Below are positions 1 through 10,048 of a stretch of 64,000 nucleotides of DNA, one piece after another. The position numbers were made by a program, and so were the translations under genes. Where the stretch lies: NCBI RefSeq assembly GCF_029873635.1, contig NC_080419.1, positions 64,991,540-65,055,539 of the forward strand. Direction: 5' to 3'. The number at the start of each line of letters is the position of its first letter. The first letter of the stretch is position 1. The stretch is from Malania oleifera. Taxonomy: Eukaryota > Streptophyta > Magnoliopsida > Santalales > Ximeniaceae. Under the pieces are notes generated by a model. It saw nothing but the letters and a program-made list of their open reading frames with translations. It made no database searches and was not told the DNA's origin.

Positions 1-300
1 CGCAATTTTGAAAAACTACTTGATGCCCAAAGAAACTCTTTAAGTAAAGAAGGTCTTGGTTTTAATGGTATTGAAAATGTTAGATGACCTAATCTTTACT
101 TAGGACATTTTACACGTGAGTCAAAATGTCATGTTCCTCCTATAGATCCTAAGTGCAGAATAAAATGTTTTAAATGCAAACAAATTGGTCATATTCAATT
201 TGATTGTCCACTTAGGAATAAGCATGCTAGGATTAGGAAAGTATAGGTAGTTAAGGGTGACCTAGCTACTAACCCCATGGACCCAACAAAATTTGGGGAC
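1..300 (+). pseudogene. gag: copia C1 gag C-terminal part with zinc knuckle
   Basis: This codes for the end of the capsid/nucleocapsid protein that packages retrotransposon RNA. A complete CX2CX4HX4C knuckle (CFKCKQIGHIQFDC) lies at 166-207, followed by a basic tail. Stops at about 88 and 245 show that it is decayed. The N-terminal part is outside the window. Confidence 0.75.
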
Positions 301-355
301 CAGCATTAGTTTCTTAGTTTATCTTGCAGGTGTGCCTAAGATCGTCATCCTCCAA

Positions 356-1744
356 GGACAAGTGGTACTTGGTTAGTGGTGCTCATGGCACATGACCGCC
401 AACAAGGGAAAATTCACTTCAATCATTCCCAAGGATGGAGGCTATGTGATATTTGGCAACAATGCAAAAGGACACATCATCGGGGTAGGTAAGGTTGGTA
501 AGGATTCTTCTCTTACTATTGATGATGTTTTATTGGTTGATGGGCTGAAGCATAATTTACATAACATAAGACAATTGTGTGAGAAAGGATATAAAGTATC
601 TTTTGAGAATGATAAATGCATAGTAGAAGATAAATTAGATCACAAAGTGTTTTTTTACTGCCAATTGCTATGAAAATGTTTATACTACCTCCCTTGATAA
701 CTTAGATTCACAACAAGTGACATGTTTTTCTACTATAAATGAAGCTAGTTGGTTGTGGCATAGGCGCTTAGGACACGCTAGCATGGATTTATTGTCAAAA
801 CTTGTTAGAAAAGAATTAGTAAAAGGCTTGCCTAAAATGTCTTTTGTAAAACATAAAATCTATAATGCATGTCGAATGGGTAAGCAAACAAAATCAAGCT
901 TTAAGAAAAAGAAATTCATATCTACTACTAGACCACTTGAGATGCTCCATTTAGATTTATTTGGTCCTAATTCTGTGCAAAGTTTTGGTGGTAAATCATA
1001 TGCTTTTGTTATTGTAGATGACTTTTCTAGGTTCACATGGGTATTATTTCTTACACATAAAAATGAATCATGTGAACAGTTCACCAATCTTTGTAGGAGA
1101 ATTCAAAATGAAAAATGATATAAGATAACTCATATAAGAAGTGATAGAGACACGAAATTTAAAAATAGAGCCATAGAAAATTATTGTGACTTAAAGGGTA
1201 TTTCACATAATTTCTCTGCACCTAGGGCACCTCAAAAAAATGGAGTGGTAGAGAGAAAGAATAGGTCACTACAAGAAATGGGCAGAACTATGCTGAATGA
1301 ACACAACTTACCTAAATATTTTTGGGCCGAGGCCATAAATACTGCATGTTATGTTATGAATAGGGTGTTGATTAGACCGTCAATTAATAAAATCCTTTAT
1401 GAATTGTGGAACAACCATAAGCCTAATATTTCCTATTTTTATGTGTTTGGTTGTAAATGTTTTGTGCTTAGGGATAATGAACACTAAGGAAAATTTGACT
1501 CTAAATCTGATGAAGGTATTTTCCTAGGTTATGCACTTAATAGTAAAGCATATAGGGTTTTCAATAAAAGAACATTGACTGTCATTGAATCTATTCATGT
1601 TGTGTTTGATGAATCTAATCCATTTTCTAAGAAAGATGATGAAGATGATATTGATATTAGAAAATGTTTGGATAAAATGTCTATTGAAAACAATGCAAGT
1701 GAAAACCCTAAAGTAAATGAAAAATCATCTGATGATAATTAAAA
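356..1744 (+). pseudogene. pol: copia C1 protease and integrase region
   Basis: The region begins with the protease site, but where copia proteases have DSG the sequence reads VSG (WYLVSGAHG, near 365-390), so the catalytic aspartate is lost. A GAG-pre-integrase segment follows (LLVDGLKHNL, then WLWHRRLGH near 750), with the integrase zinc-binding part, in which the first Cys of the usual CNAC reads Tyr (YNAC). The integrase core keeps the expected acidic residues in HLDLFGP, SDRDTKF and GVVERKNR, but an in-frame stop lies near 1116. The linker to RT (1490-1744) carries further stops. It would insert element cDNA in the nucleus; this copy is inactive. Confidence 0.88.
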
Positions 1745-1751
1745 TCTGGAA

Positions 1752-2920
1752 TTGCCTAGAGATTGGAAATATATTAGAAGTCATCCTATAGATCAAATCA
1801 TAGGAGAACCATCTCGTGGTGTAACCACAAGATCCTCCTTGAGAAATCTGGTCAATCATTTTGCTTTTTTATCCAAAGAAGAACCTAAAAAAGTCATAGA
1901 GGATGAATCTTGGGTGATGTCCATACAAGAAGAACTTAATTAATTTGAAAGAAGTAAAGTGTGGACTCTAGTTCCTAGGCCTAATGATCACACAATTATT
2001 GGAACTAAATGGGTATATAGAAATAAGAAAGATGAGAATGGGGTAGTAACTACGAATAAGGTTAGACTAGTTGCCCAAGGGTATAATCAGGAGGAGGGGA
2101 TTGACTTTGATGAAACATATGCTCCTGTTGTTAGGTTAGAGGTCATTCACATGCTACTTGCTTATGCTGCTTTTAAAAACTTTAAATTGTTTCAAATGGA
2201 TGTTAAAAGCACATTTCTAAATGGCTATATTAATGAAGAAGTATATGTAGAACAACCACCTAGTTTTAAAAATCATAAATATCCAGATCATGTTTACCGG
2301 TTGTCTAAGGCCTTGTATGGATTCAAACAAGCTCCTAGAGCTTGGTAGGAGAGGCTTAGTGGTTTTCTACTAGAAAATGGGTTTACTCATGGCAAGATTG
2401 ACACTACACTTTTCATCAAATCCAAAAATGATGATATGCTCCTTGTTTAAATTTATGTGGACGGTATCATTTTTGGAGCAACTAATGATGAGTTGTGTAA
2501 TGATTTTGCCAAGTGCATACAAAGTGAATTTCAAATGAGCATGATAGGTGAACTTAGTTTCTTCTTAGGGCTACAAATTAAGCAAGCTAAACATGGAACT
2601 TTCATATGCCAATCTAAATATATTAGGGACTTGCTAAAGAAATTTAATATGGAAGATTGTAAAATTCTTGGTACACCTATGAACCCTTCCATTAAGCTTG
2701 ATAAAGATGAGCAAGGGATCTCTGTTGATGTAAAATTGTACCGTGGCATGATTGGGAGTCTCCTATATCTCATTGCTAGTAGGCCTGACAATATGTTTAG
2801 TGTGTGTGTGTGTGATAGGTTTCAGGATGCTCCTAAGGAATCTTATCTAAAAGCGGTTAAACGAATCCTTAGGTATCTAGTTGGAACTATAGAGTAAGTC
2901 TTGTGGTACCCTAAGCATAC
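1752..2920 (+). pseudogene. pol: copia C1 reverse transcriptase and start of RNase H
   Basis: This is a recognisable copia RT. It opens with the linker motif TTRSSLRNL, then GTKWVYRNKKDENG, VRLVAQGYNQEEGIDFDETY, QMDVKSTFLNG and LYGFKQAPRAW. The catalytic YVDD box reads YVDG (near 2455-2465), which would abolish polymerase activity. Stops fall at about 1940, 2346 and 2447. It continues through FFLGLQIKQ and YRGMIGSLLYL to the connection with RNase H, where the codons for WYPKHT are cut by the S1 insertion at 2920/2921. The other half resumes at 5183. Confidence 0.9.
2916..2920. repeat. target-site duplication of S1, left copy (CATAC)
   Basis: CATAC directly precedes the LTR start TATTGACTC and is repeated at 5178-5182 directly after the LTR end GCTAACA. 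Removing the LTR and one copy restores the RNase H frame (KHT then TFEIVSYTDADF), which proves the insertion point. Confidence 0.92.
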
Positions 2921-3197
2921 TATTGACTCTATGGGTTATACCCTGTTTGGATTATGACAAATACTCTAGTATTTAATGGTTTGATAAGTTTGTGTGCAGG
3001 ACCAATCGAATGTATTATATGGTACACGCACATGGATTTGTAGAAGACGAAGACTCAATATGCGTATTCATTGTAATTTATATTTATCATATTTAGTATG
3101 CAATAGTAAATAGGAAATGGTATGTAATAATTAATGTCTTACCTACATGGTAGGATCGATAAGCTCATGACCATAGATGGACCTTAAGGAACACCCT

Positions 3198-3735
3198 TCG
3201 GTCGACTGACACCGGATTTTTTCGGTGTACTCAAACAAAAAATGACCTAAAAATACACTCACGCATGCATATATATGAATGGTCATTTGAATAGGGTGTT
3301 TGCATGCTTAAACAGGATCAAAATGCTCGAAATAGGCACATTCGTTCAACTATACTTCACAATACATATACTCCCGGTCGACCGAACCCGGACCGGGTCA
3401 ACAGTTTGACCACAGTCCAATCGACTAAACTCATATAGGTCATTTATACTCGGTCGACCGAACTCCCTTTGAGTCAACACTTTGACCTCCTCGTCGACCG
3501 AGCCCAAAATGAACACCAACACTCTAGTCGACCGAGGGTCCTTGGGAGATGCCCCAACGGTCTGGTCGATCGAACCATCTAGTTTATTTCTTCCCGGTTG
3601 ACCGAACCACGCTGTTTGGAAAAAATTGCCCTTCTCGGTCGACCAACCCTGTAGTTCAAATTTGGCCCGATCGACCGAACCATATGAACTTTGGTCGACC
3701 GAAAATATTTCTGGTCGACCGGACCTCTCGGGTTG
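3198..3735 (+). promoter_or_regulatory. array of GGTCGACCGA-like palindromic motifs in the S1 U3
   Basis: About ten copies of a motif around GGTCGACCGA occur here at irregular spacing of 20-80 bp, some exact, others changed at one or two bases (e.g. GGTCGATCGA, GGTTGACCGA). TCGGTCGACCGA is a perfect 12 bp palindrome. The array lies upstream of the TATA box, where LTR enhancers sit, and the same kind of array occurs in S3. A role in transcription is inference. Confidence 0.7.
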
Positions 3736-3850
3736 ACCCTAATTTTTTAACGTGGTTAACTTTTTTAAATGGGGTTAAAATAATTAAGTTGTATTAAAAC
3801 TTTCCTAATAATTCCAAGTGTGTCCTAAACGGTTATATTTTGGGGGAAGT

Positions 3851-3862
3851 CTATATATATAC
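3851..3862 (+). promoter_or_regulatory. TATA box of solo LTR S1
   Basis: CTATATATATAC lies in the same context as in S3 (CTATATATATGAC at 55191), after a matching AACGGTYATATTTT block. It is placed as the LTR core promoter by position and conservation. Confidence 0.65.
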
Positions 3863-4054
3863 CCCCTCATTTGGAATTATCAGATAGAGATTAGCAAAAA
3901 CAATTAGCAAATATCCTCTGATTCTCAAAAGCATTATTTCTCACATCCAAGCTTCATTTTTCCATTCTTACTAATCCTCATTGCAAATCTTGCTAAGTAA
4001 GAGTGCTATTGTGAGTATCTAGTTTAGCTTACTCTCTCATTTGGTCTAGTTGAT

Positions 4055-4056
<2 letters not shown>

Positions 4057-4100
<44 letters not shown>
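4057..4100. repeat. (TA)n microsatellite inside S1
   Basis: An uninterrupted TA dinucleotide run of about 44 bp lies downstream of the S1 TATA box. The corresponding part of S3 lacks it, so it expanded after the two copies diverged. Confidence 0.9.
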
Positions 4101-4103
<3 letters not shown>

Positions 4104-5177
4104 TATCCGAGAGTAAGTTTGAAGTTTTTCTAGGAGACTTCATTAATAAGTCTTCCATATCGTAGAGCTTGTGAGTTTTACATCATCATTGCAATACTCA
4201 AGAGTTCGTATTGCTTTTTGTTTGTGAACTAAATTTTTGAAAATCAATTTCAAATATCTCATGTGATTTACTTTGACAAATACTTTGTTGAGATATTTGT
4301 GCATACACAAAAAGAACTTTGTTGAAATATCCTTTAATTGATTTTATCTTCTTAAACACAAAGATCAAATTATTTTATAAATTAAATCTAAATATCTCTT
4401 GAGCCTTATATATTAAGAAATATCATTTGAGATATATGAAGTATTGCTATCATCTTTTCTTGAGCATTGTGATTGAAAATATAGTGTGATACAAAGATAG
4501 CATTATTTGCACTCTCACGCACTGATTGAAATATTTGCATAATTATTTAAGAGTAGACACTTAGACTACACCGAGCTTATCAAATCCTATTTCTTGGTAG
4601 TGTATTAATTACATTGTGTTTAGTGGTACATAATCAGCTTAGTGTAAGAAGCATTTCCTTGTACGCAAAATTATATACACATATATTGTATTTCCAGGCA
4701 TGGGCCTGAAGAGGGAGACTAGCCCTAGAATAGTCCCGGACTGGCTTAGACCCAGTTAGGAAAGCTAGGTGTGCCATCCTGGTAAGGCGTGTAGGTTGAG
4801 GTCAGCCCCGCTAATTGACCTGGTTAAGGTTGAGGTCAGCCCTGTGGTAATTGACCTGATTATAAGCAGTGCCGCTCCACCCTTTAAGTGAGCATTAGTG
4901 AAATCTTTGTACTTGTTAGACAAGGCGAGGACGTAGGCAATTTTCCGAACCTCAATAACATTTCTAGGTGTCATCTCCATTACTGCTTTATTGTGCATGC
5001 TTGGTTAATCATTTATTGCAATTTAAATTCCATTGTATATTTACATTGATTCATTTTACATGCACTAGATTGACCTTAGGCTTGTGTAATACTTTTGTTA
5101 GAGGATTGACCTAAGGGATAAAATTTTAAATACCAATTCACCCCCCCCCCCCTTTTGGGATTGCACCAAAGCTAACA

Positions 5178-5182
5178 CATAC
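5178..5182. repeat. target-site duplication of S1, right copy (CATAC)
   Basis: Exact copy of 2916-2920, directly after the LTR end GCTAACA. Confidence 0.92.
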
Positions 5183-5668
5183 TACCTTTGAGATTGTGAG
5201 TTATACTGATGCTGACTTTTTTGGTACTAAGGTTGATGGAAAAAGTACCAGCGGAACTTGTCACTACTTAGGACAATCTCTTGTTTCTTCGTTCTCCAAG
5301 AAACAAAACTCAGTTGCCTTGTCCACATCCGAAGTAGAATATATTGCGGCTGGAAGTTGTTGTGCCCAAACTTTTTACATGAAACAACAACTTATGGATT
5401 TTGGATTGCACTATGATACAATATCAATTAAATGTGATAATACTAGTGCAATCAACATCTCTAAAAATCCTATCTCACATTCACGAACTAAACACATTGA
5501 GATTAGACATCATTTTCTTCGTGATCATGTACAAAAAGGAGATGTGGCTCTTAAGTCTGTATGCACTAATGAACAGTGGGCGGATATTTTCACTAAACCA
5601 CTTCCTGATGATAGGTTCATACAAATTAGATGAGAGTTAGGTTTAATGCACAGTAGAGAAGTTTCTTA
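5183..5668 (+). pseudogene. pol: copia C1 RNase H, second half
   Basis: This is the remainder of the RNase H that degrades the RNA strand during reverse transcription. SYTDADFFGTKVDGKSTSG, SKKQNSVALSTSEVEY, IKCDNTSAINISKNP, SRTKHIEIRHHFLRD and WADIFTKPL are all in copia order. The frame is open for about 145 codons, then stops after DDRFIQIR; the usual tail (ELGLMHSREVS) continues after that stop. It is separated from its first half by S1. Confidence 0.92.
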
Positions 5669-5912
5669 GAATACATTCTTTGGCCAAATACTCTCAAATT
5701 TCCATTTCCTTTGATATGTTTTGAGATAGTGAGAGCTCTTTTTGTGTGGTTGTGATTACTAAATCTTGCTAAATACTCCCACTTGTTTGTGTGATTGAGA
5801 TATTGTTTTTGGGGAATTTAGCTAAGGTTTATCCCAAAGATTTTCATATTATAAATCTTGCGTGGGGATAAACCAAGGAAACTTAGGATATTTGCATCTT
5901 GTTGCAAGTGTC

Positions 5913-6689
5913 TGATAGTTTGGTTTTTGGTGTGCAAAGATTTTTTCAAACAAACAAATATTTTCAAACTAGTATTGTGCATATTATATTGAAGAAAACT
6001 CTCTTGAACTAGTTTGATTATCTGATTTGTATTCTTGGAATATTGATTTTTTATTGAAGTAGTTTGTTTAGATTCCAAGATATTGCTTGTGTTGAACACT
6101 CTTGAGCATCATACTGATTATATTATTTTGGGTGTTGATTGCACAAAAAATTGCATCACTGAGCTTACACTACATCTATATTATTGGTGTGTATGTGAAT
6201 GCAGGTATTTGGGTACATATCTGCTTTACGTGAAAGCACTATCATTGTACCATCTGATTGAGAGAATACTGTTGTATTTCTAGGCGTGGCCTGAGGGGGC
6301 GGTAATCCAGTCCGGTAAGGATTGGTTGTAAAGGTTGAGGTCATGATAATTGACCTGATTTATTTAGGTGCCGCTCCACCCGTTTAAGTGAGCAATTATA
6401 GTGGTAATCCTTATGCTTGTTAGCTAAGGCGGGGACGTAAGCAATTGGCCAAACCTCGATAACATTTCTGCATTTCACTCTTACTTTACTACTTTCTAGT
6501 ACTAGTGTTGTTAATTAGACAGCTTTATTTAATTACTGGTACATATTACAATTGATTTACATTACTTGTACTAGATTGACTATAGGGTTGTGAATATACT
6601 GCTGTTAAGAGGTTCACCAAGGGCTTAAATTTTTAAAGTATCGATTCACCCCCCCCCCCCCCCTTCTTGGGATCATGGTGAAGCTATCA
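5913..6689 (+). repeat. 3' LTR of copia C1 (left edge uncertain)
   Basis: The right edge CTATCA at 6689 is fixed by the paralogous empty site at 11546. The left edge is proposed at TGATAG (5913), which pairs with CTATCA as short inverted ends, but no clear polypurine tract precedes it, so the true start may lie anywhere in 5670-5913. The 3' half shares blocks with S1-S3: the ggcggggacgtaagcaa block near 6430, the tgccgctccaccc block near 6370, and a poly-C run near 6650. Confidence 0.6.
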
Positions 6690-8345
6690 GTGGGATTGGT
6701 TGGATTTGCTTCATTAAATGTTTTGTGTTTGTTTTTATTTGATTCTTTCTCTATTTTCATTTTGTAAAGGAAAAACATCTTATTCTCCTTGTTTTTACCC
6801 CTCTTTGTTGTATTTTTCTCTCCTTTTTTAGTAGAATTATATTTATCAGATATTAAAAAGTGGGCCTAGCAAATAAATAAATCAATAAAATTAAAAAAGT
6901 GTAAATGGAAAAAAGCCCTTCTATTGTAATTCAATTCAACAACTATGCGTCGGACACATAATATTTTATCGCATAATTATTGAAATCCTCATTATCTTGA
7001 TTTCTTATGACTTTTTTAGAGAAAAAAGAATCTTATTAGATGATCCATTGTTTGATGATTGACTTCATATTTTCAACGACAATTGCCTTCATATTTTTTT
7101 AAATGGTTTCAATGTATTTTTTTAAGTTTTATATTCTGCTTTGCACTGAACTAGAGATCCTTGTGAGGATGCTTTGGAGCCGACTTTGCCATTAACCTCC
7201 TTATTCGTAAGTCTTTAGTGCTTAGTTTTTCATTGAAATATCTCTCTCATTCATCAAGACATCTAGGTTTCAATTTTAGGTAATGCATGAATCTTCAATT
7301 ATAACTATGTTGTTCTTGTGGCCGTGTAAGAATGGAAAAAACATTCATGCCTGAGTTGTCTATCGGACGCACATGTGTGTGTGTGTGTGTGTATGAACAT
7401 GCAGCTTGTTCTGCCTTTTTTTTAACATTAGTTTGGTACTTGTTTTTCTACTAAGGTGCTATTTGATATCATTTCCTCTTTTTATTTTCTCTACAAAAAG
7501 TAGTGGCGATGATATGTTTGTCCTTGTTGGTAGCTTTTAGCTTTTGTTGTTTATTCCTAGTTTTGTGGCGACAATTAAAGGTAGATTTTCTAGATTTTGT
7601 TTTTGTGGCAACCTATTTCTGTAGAAGTTTAATATTCAATTTTTTTTTTTTGTGATAAAATCATCGCACATAAAAATAAAAACAAAATCCTGTGTTTGGA
7701 TTTGGGTGGATTTTGAAATATTTAAAGACAATTTTAGATAACATCTTATCCAAATCCAATATAAATCAAAATCCAAGGCTTTTGGAGAAAGAGAATTTCC
7801 TGTAAATTTCTAAAAATTTTAAAGAACTAGAAACTTCATTAAAAAAATGTTTCATCCTTCATAGAAAATAGTATTGTTCTTGGAGTACTAATGCAAAAAA
7901 AAAATTTTCATTATCATATTCATATTTTAATTGATTCATGCTTTGTATTTATTTCTAGTGCTTGATTTATGACGGCTTTTGGTACCATTAAATTGTTACA
8001 TAAATGATGGAAAATTTATCGTGATTGAAGGATGGTATGAAAGTTAATTGTTATGTGACCTAATGACAAAAAATGGTTATGTGCTCAATTCATTTTTTTT
8101 TAAAGTCAGTTTGGGTCTTGTGGGAATATAACTAGCTAAGCTTTTATTTTTATTTTTTAAGGTTCTATATCTGGTTTTTATTTTCATAATTTTTGTTAGT
8201 CATAACAAGCAGCCCACACTTTTTTGTTTTTTTCGCTAAAATCATGCTGGGAATTTTAGTTTTGCATTATAATACTCAGTTTCATCAAATTCTTGTTCAG
8301 TCAACAAGATTAGTGTGCCCAAGCACCCTTCTTTCATATGCCTAT
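6690..8345. repeat. direct repeat copy A (non-coding), paralogue of 11546-13072
   Basis: From GTGGGATTGGTTGGATTTGC onward this stretch matches 11546-13072 nearly throughout. Shared parts include the (GT)n tract near 7375 (12225), the 'gatccttgtgaggatgctttgg' region near 7157 (12010) and the end near 'ttcttgttcagtcaac'. Copy A has about 150 bp (about 7430-7580) that B lacks. I see no coding content. It was probably part of the duplicated DRP2/clathrin block, because copy B directly follows the DRP2 relic. Confidence 0.85.
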
Positions 8346-8929
8346 CAAAGACCCTTTAACCCTAGAGGAAAAATTAGAATTTTAAAATTTTTAGTATTCC
8401 TATCTACTGATTGGAACAACGAAACTATTGCAGTCACATTGAGTTTACAAAAGAAAAAGAAAAGCCCTTGATTAAAAGCTAGAGTTCTCATTCAGCAATG
8501 CTAAGATGATTTGGGACCAATTGGGAGGTTATTTAGTACATTGTAGGATTTTAGTTTCTATTTGCTTAAGTTGTCTTAAAGTTTAGTATGTTATTTCTCT
8601 GTTTTTTTTTTTCTTTAATTGTAAGGGAATTTTAGTGATTTTAATCTTTGTCTGTTGTATTGGGTAGCCAGCTCGGAGTTTTAATTCTGGACTTGATTTT
8701 TTAATTTGTGGTGGAATGTAATGAGTTTTGTAGGTCGAAAAGAGGCTACAAGCCTTGGGTGCCATGAGAAGTTAGCCTCCTAGTTTCACCTTCATATGAT
8801 TGTATTCAGGTTGCCTGCAAGAAATTACTTCTGCTGTCTTGACATGACATGTGATGCCTAAGATCCATAGTGTGATTGCCAATGATCTTCTTCTTCTTAT
8901 ACGCACTACATCTTGCTCTCTGTACATAG
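8346..8929. other. non-coding stretch, nothing recognised
   Basis: AT-rich sequence with T runs lies between repeat A and the RTE LINE fragment. The open frames are short and have no recognisable motif. Confidence 0.5.
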
Positions 8930-9400
8930 CACAAACCAAACCTCCTAAGAACAAACTAAAGTTTAAATCCTGATTTATCAATTTCTCCTGCTTTCTCCCC
9001 CACCCACTTAGTTTCTTAAAAGAAAATTATATTAATTTTTCTTCTAATCGTTATGTCCACAACTTCCATGGTTTTACCCATAAGTGTCCCTACATTCCAA
9101 TATGCTAATGTAATCATAGTTTCTTGAACAAGCTTCTTTACCTACCCACGTTTAGAATGATGTAAGAACCCTCGCATATTTGACATTGTACCTTGGCGCC
9201 GACACAGCGCATCACTTTGGGGTGACGACCTAGCTTAACGTCACCCACTTTCCCTACACCAGCGTGATACAAGTGCAATGCATCGCTTGTAGGGGATGCC
9301 GCAATAAATATTTGGTAAGGATTCATATCCTAGTGATCTAACAAATTTTATTCTGGTTGTCAGCTACTTAACGCAACCCTCCTCCTAGTATTGAGTATTT
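8930..9400 (-). mobile_element. RTE-type LINE fragment, 5' region and endonuclease start
   Basis: On the minus strand the segment reads through the typical plant RTE LINE 5' region (GC-richer, with CGCTGTGTCGGCGCC near 9200). It then enters the start of the endonuclease domain: WNVGTLMGKTMEVVDI, then RRKINII, ETKWVGEKAGEI (about 9105 down to 8985). A stop replaces the residue before ETKW. Homology fades below about 8930, so the rest of the endonuclease and the RT are missing. This is a 5' fragment, unlike the usual 3' fragments, so it was cut by rearrangement rather than by incomplete reverse transcription (inference). Confidence 0.75.
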
Positions 9401-9838
9401 TGATATTGTAAAACTCAAGTATTAGAACTAGTGTGTTTACAATTAAGAATCCATTATGCAGGGTATTTTACAAATAATTTTAATAAATGTGCGCCTAACC
9501 TTTGTGAGGCGTGCACCTTGCCTTGTACCTAGGTTCTAGATACCCTTTGCACCTCAGTGCCCTTTGTGCAATTGGCTACTATGGTTGAGCTTGAAGGTCT
9601 ATTTTGTTATTAAATTTTATTTGCTGAGTTGATCTCTTCCTCTCCATATTGTGGGTACGCCACTCCTTGGTGGACCCTATGCTTCTTATTTCATCACGCT
9701 ACATATATATACCACCGTTTTCACACTTTGTGCTTTTAAATTGATTGTACTACAGTACTAGTGTTCTGTTTCCTTATATGGATAGACAAGCTTATTTACT
9801 TGACTTCTTTTTTAATTTAGAAACTTCAATTCATACTT
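9401..9838. other. intron-like sequence, partly duplicated at 10850-11080
   Basis: No exon is recognised here. From about 9650 it aligns with 10900-11080 (cacgctacatat, ttttcacac, acaagcttatttact), the segment that precedes the same DRP2 exon in the second copy, so it is upstream intron sequence. A GC-rich 'aggcgtgcacc' type segment near 9515 resembles a dispersed repeat that I cannot name. Confidence 0.5.
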
Positions 9839-9925
9839 AGGATGTAGAGACAACGGAGGGAAGAGGAGCTGAACACTCGTTCCTAAAAAAAGGAGTTGAA
9901 GCTGAGCAAGCCATTCTTAACAGGG
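9839..9925 (+). pseudogene. DRP2: dynamin-related protein 2 (DRP2) relic, copy 1, single exon
   Basis: The exon begins M*RQRREEELNTRS and, after a frame change, continues KKGVEAEQAILNR, then a donor site AGG|GTATGG. Plant DRP2 large GTPases carry this basic stretch before the linker to their PH/GED part. A stop at the second codon and a frame change show that it is dead. The next genomic exon (10049) codes for an earlier part of the protein, so this exon belongs to a separate upstream copy made by tandem duplication. Confidence 0.8.
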
Positions 9926-10048
9926 TATGGAGATATTTTTAAATAAATGAAAGCTGGATTATATATTGGTGTAGAGGGATTCTTTTAACGTCATTTTTGG
10001 TTACCTTGTCTGCTATTCATGGAGTTCTTGCCTAACTATTGAAATTAG

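Larger units (their letters stand above)
2921..5177 (+). mobile_element. solo LTR S1 (2257 bp) inserted in copia C1
   Basis: A non-coding block starts TATTGAC (a TGTTGAC start with one change) and ends GCTAACA, with a perfect 5 bp target duplication. It has LTR anatomy: a repeat-rich U3, a TATA box at 3851, a long transcribed part, and a 3' end with conserved blocks (ggcgaggacgtaggca near 4922; a poly-C run at 5141-5152). Both ends and the U3 match S3 (54228-56496). No internal region or second LTR is present, so it is a solo LTR left by LTR-LTR recombination. The parent family is probably copia, because its 3' half resembles the C1 LTR (inference). Confidence 0.9.
1..6689 (+). mobile_element. 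Ty1/copia retrotransposon C1, 3' part, decayed and nested
   Basis: The domains run in copia order on the plus strand: gag zinc knuckle, protease, GAG-pre-integrase, integrase, reverse transcriptase, RNase H, then a 3' LTR. The 5' LTR and most of gag lie outside the window. Many stops and frame changes break the polyprotein, so it cannot be functional. The RT/RNase H resembles the SIRE/Maximus lineage (inference from motifs such as DIIFGATN). A solo LTR (S1) splits RNase H at 2921-5177. The right end is fixed at 6689 because the following sequence GTGGGATTGG appears uninterrupted in a paralogous repeat at 11546. Confidence 0.9.

Noticed and set aside
3549..3797. Open frames over the GGTCGACCGA arrays (also 54638-55081 on both strands)
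   Set aside because: The Val-Asp-Arg-Thr-like repeats follow from the DNA motif; frames are open on both strands and lie upstream of LTR TATA boxes.
4765..4998. 77-codon minus-strand frame in S1
   Set aside because: It lies in conserved 3' LTR sequence shared with S3, where the frame is not kept.
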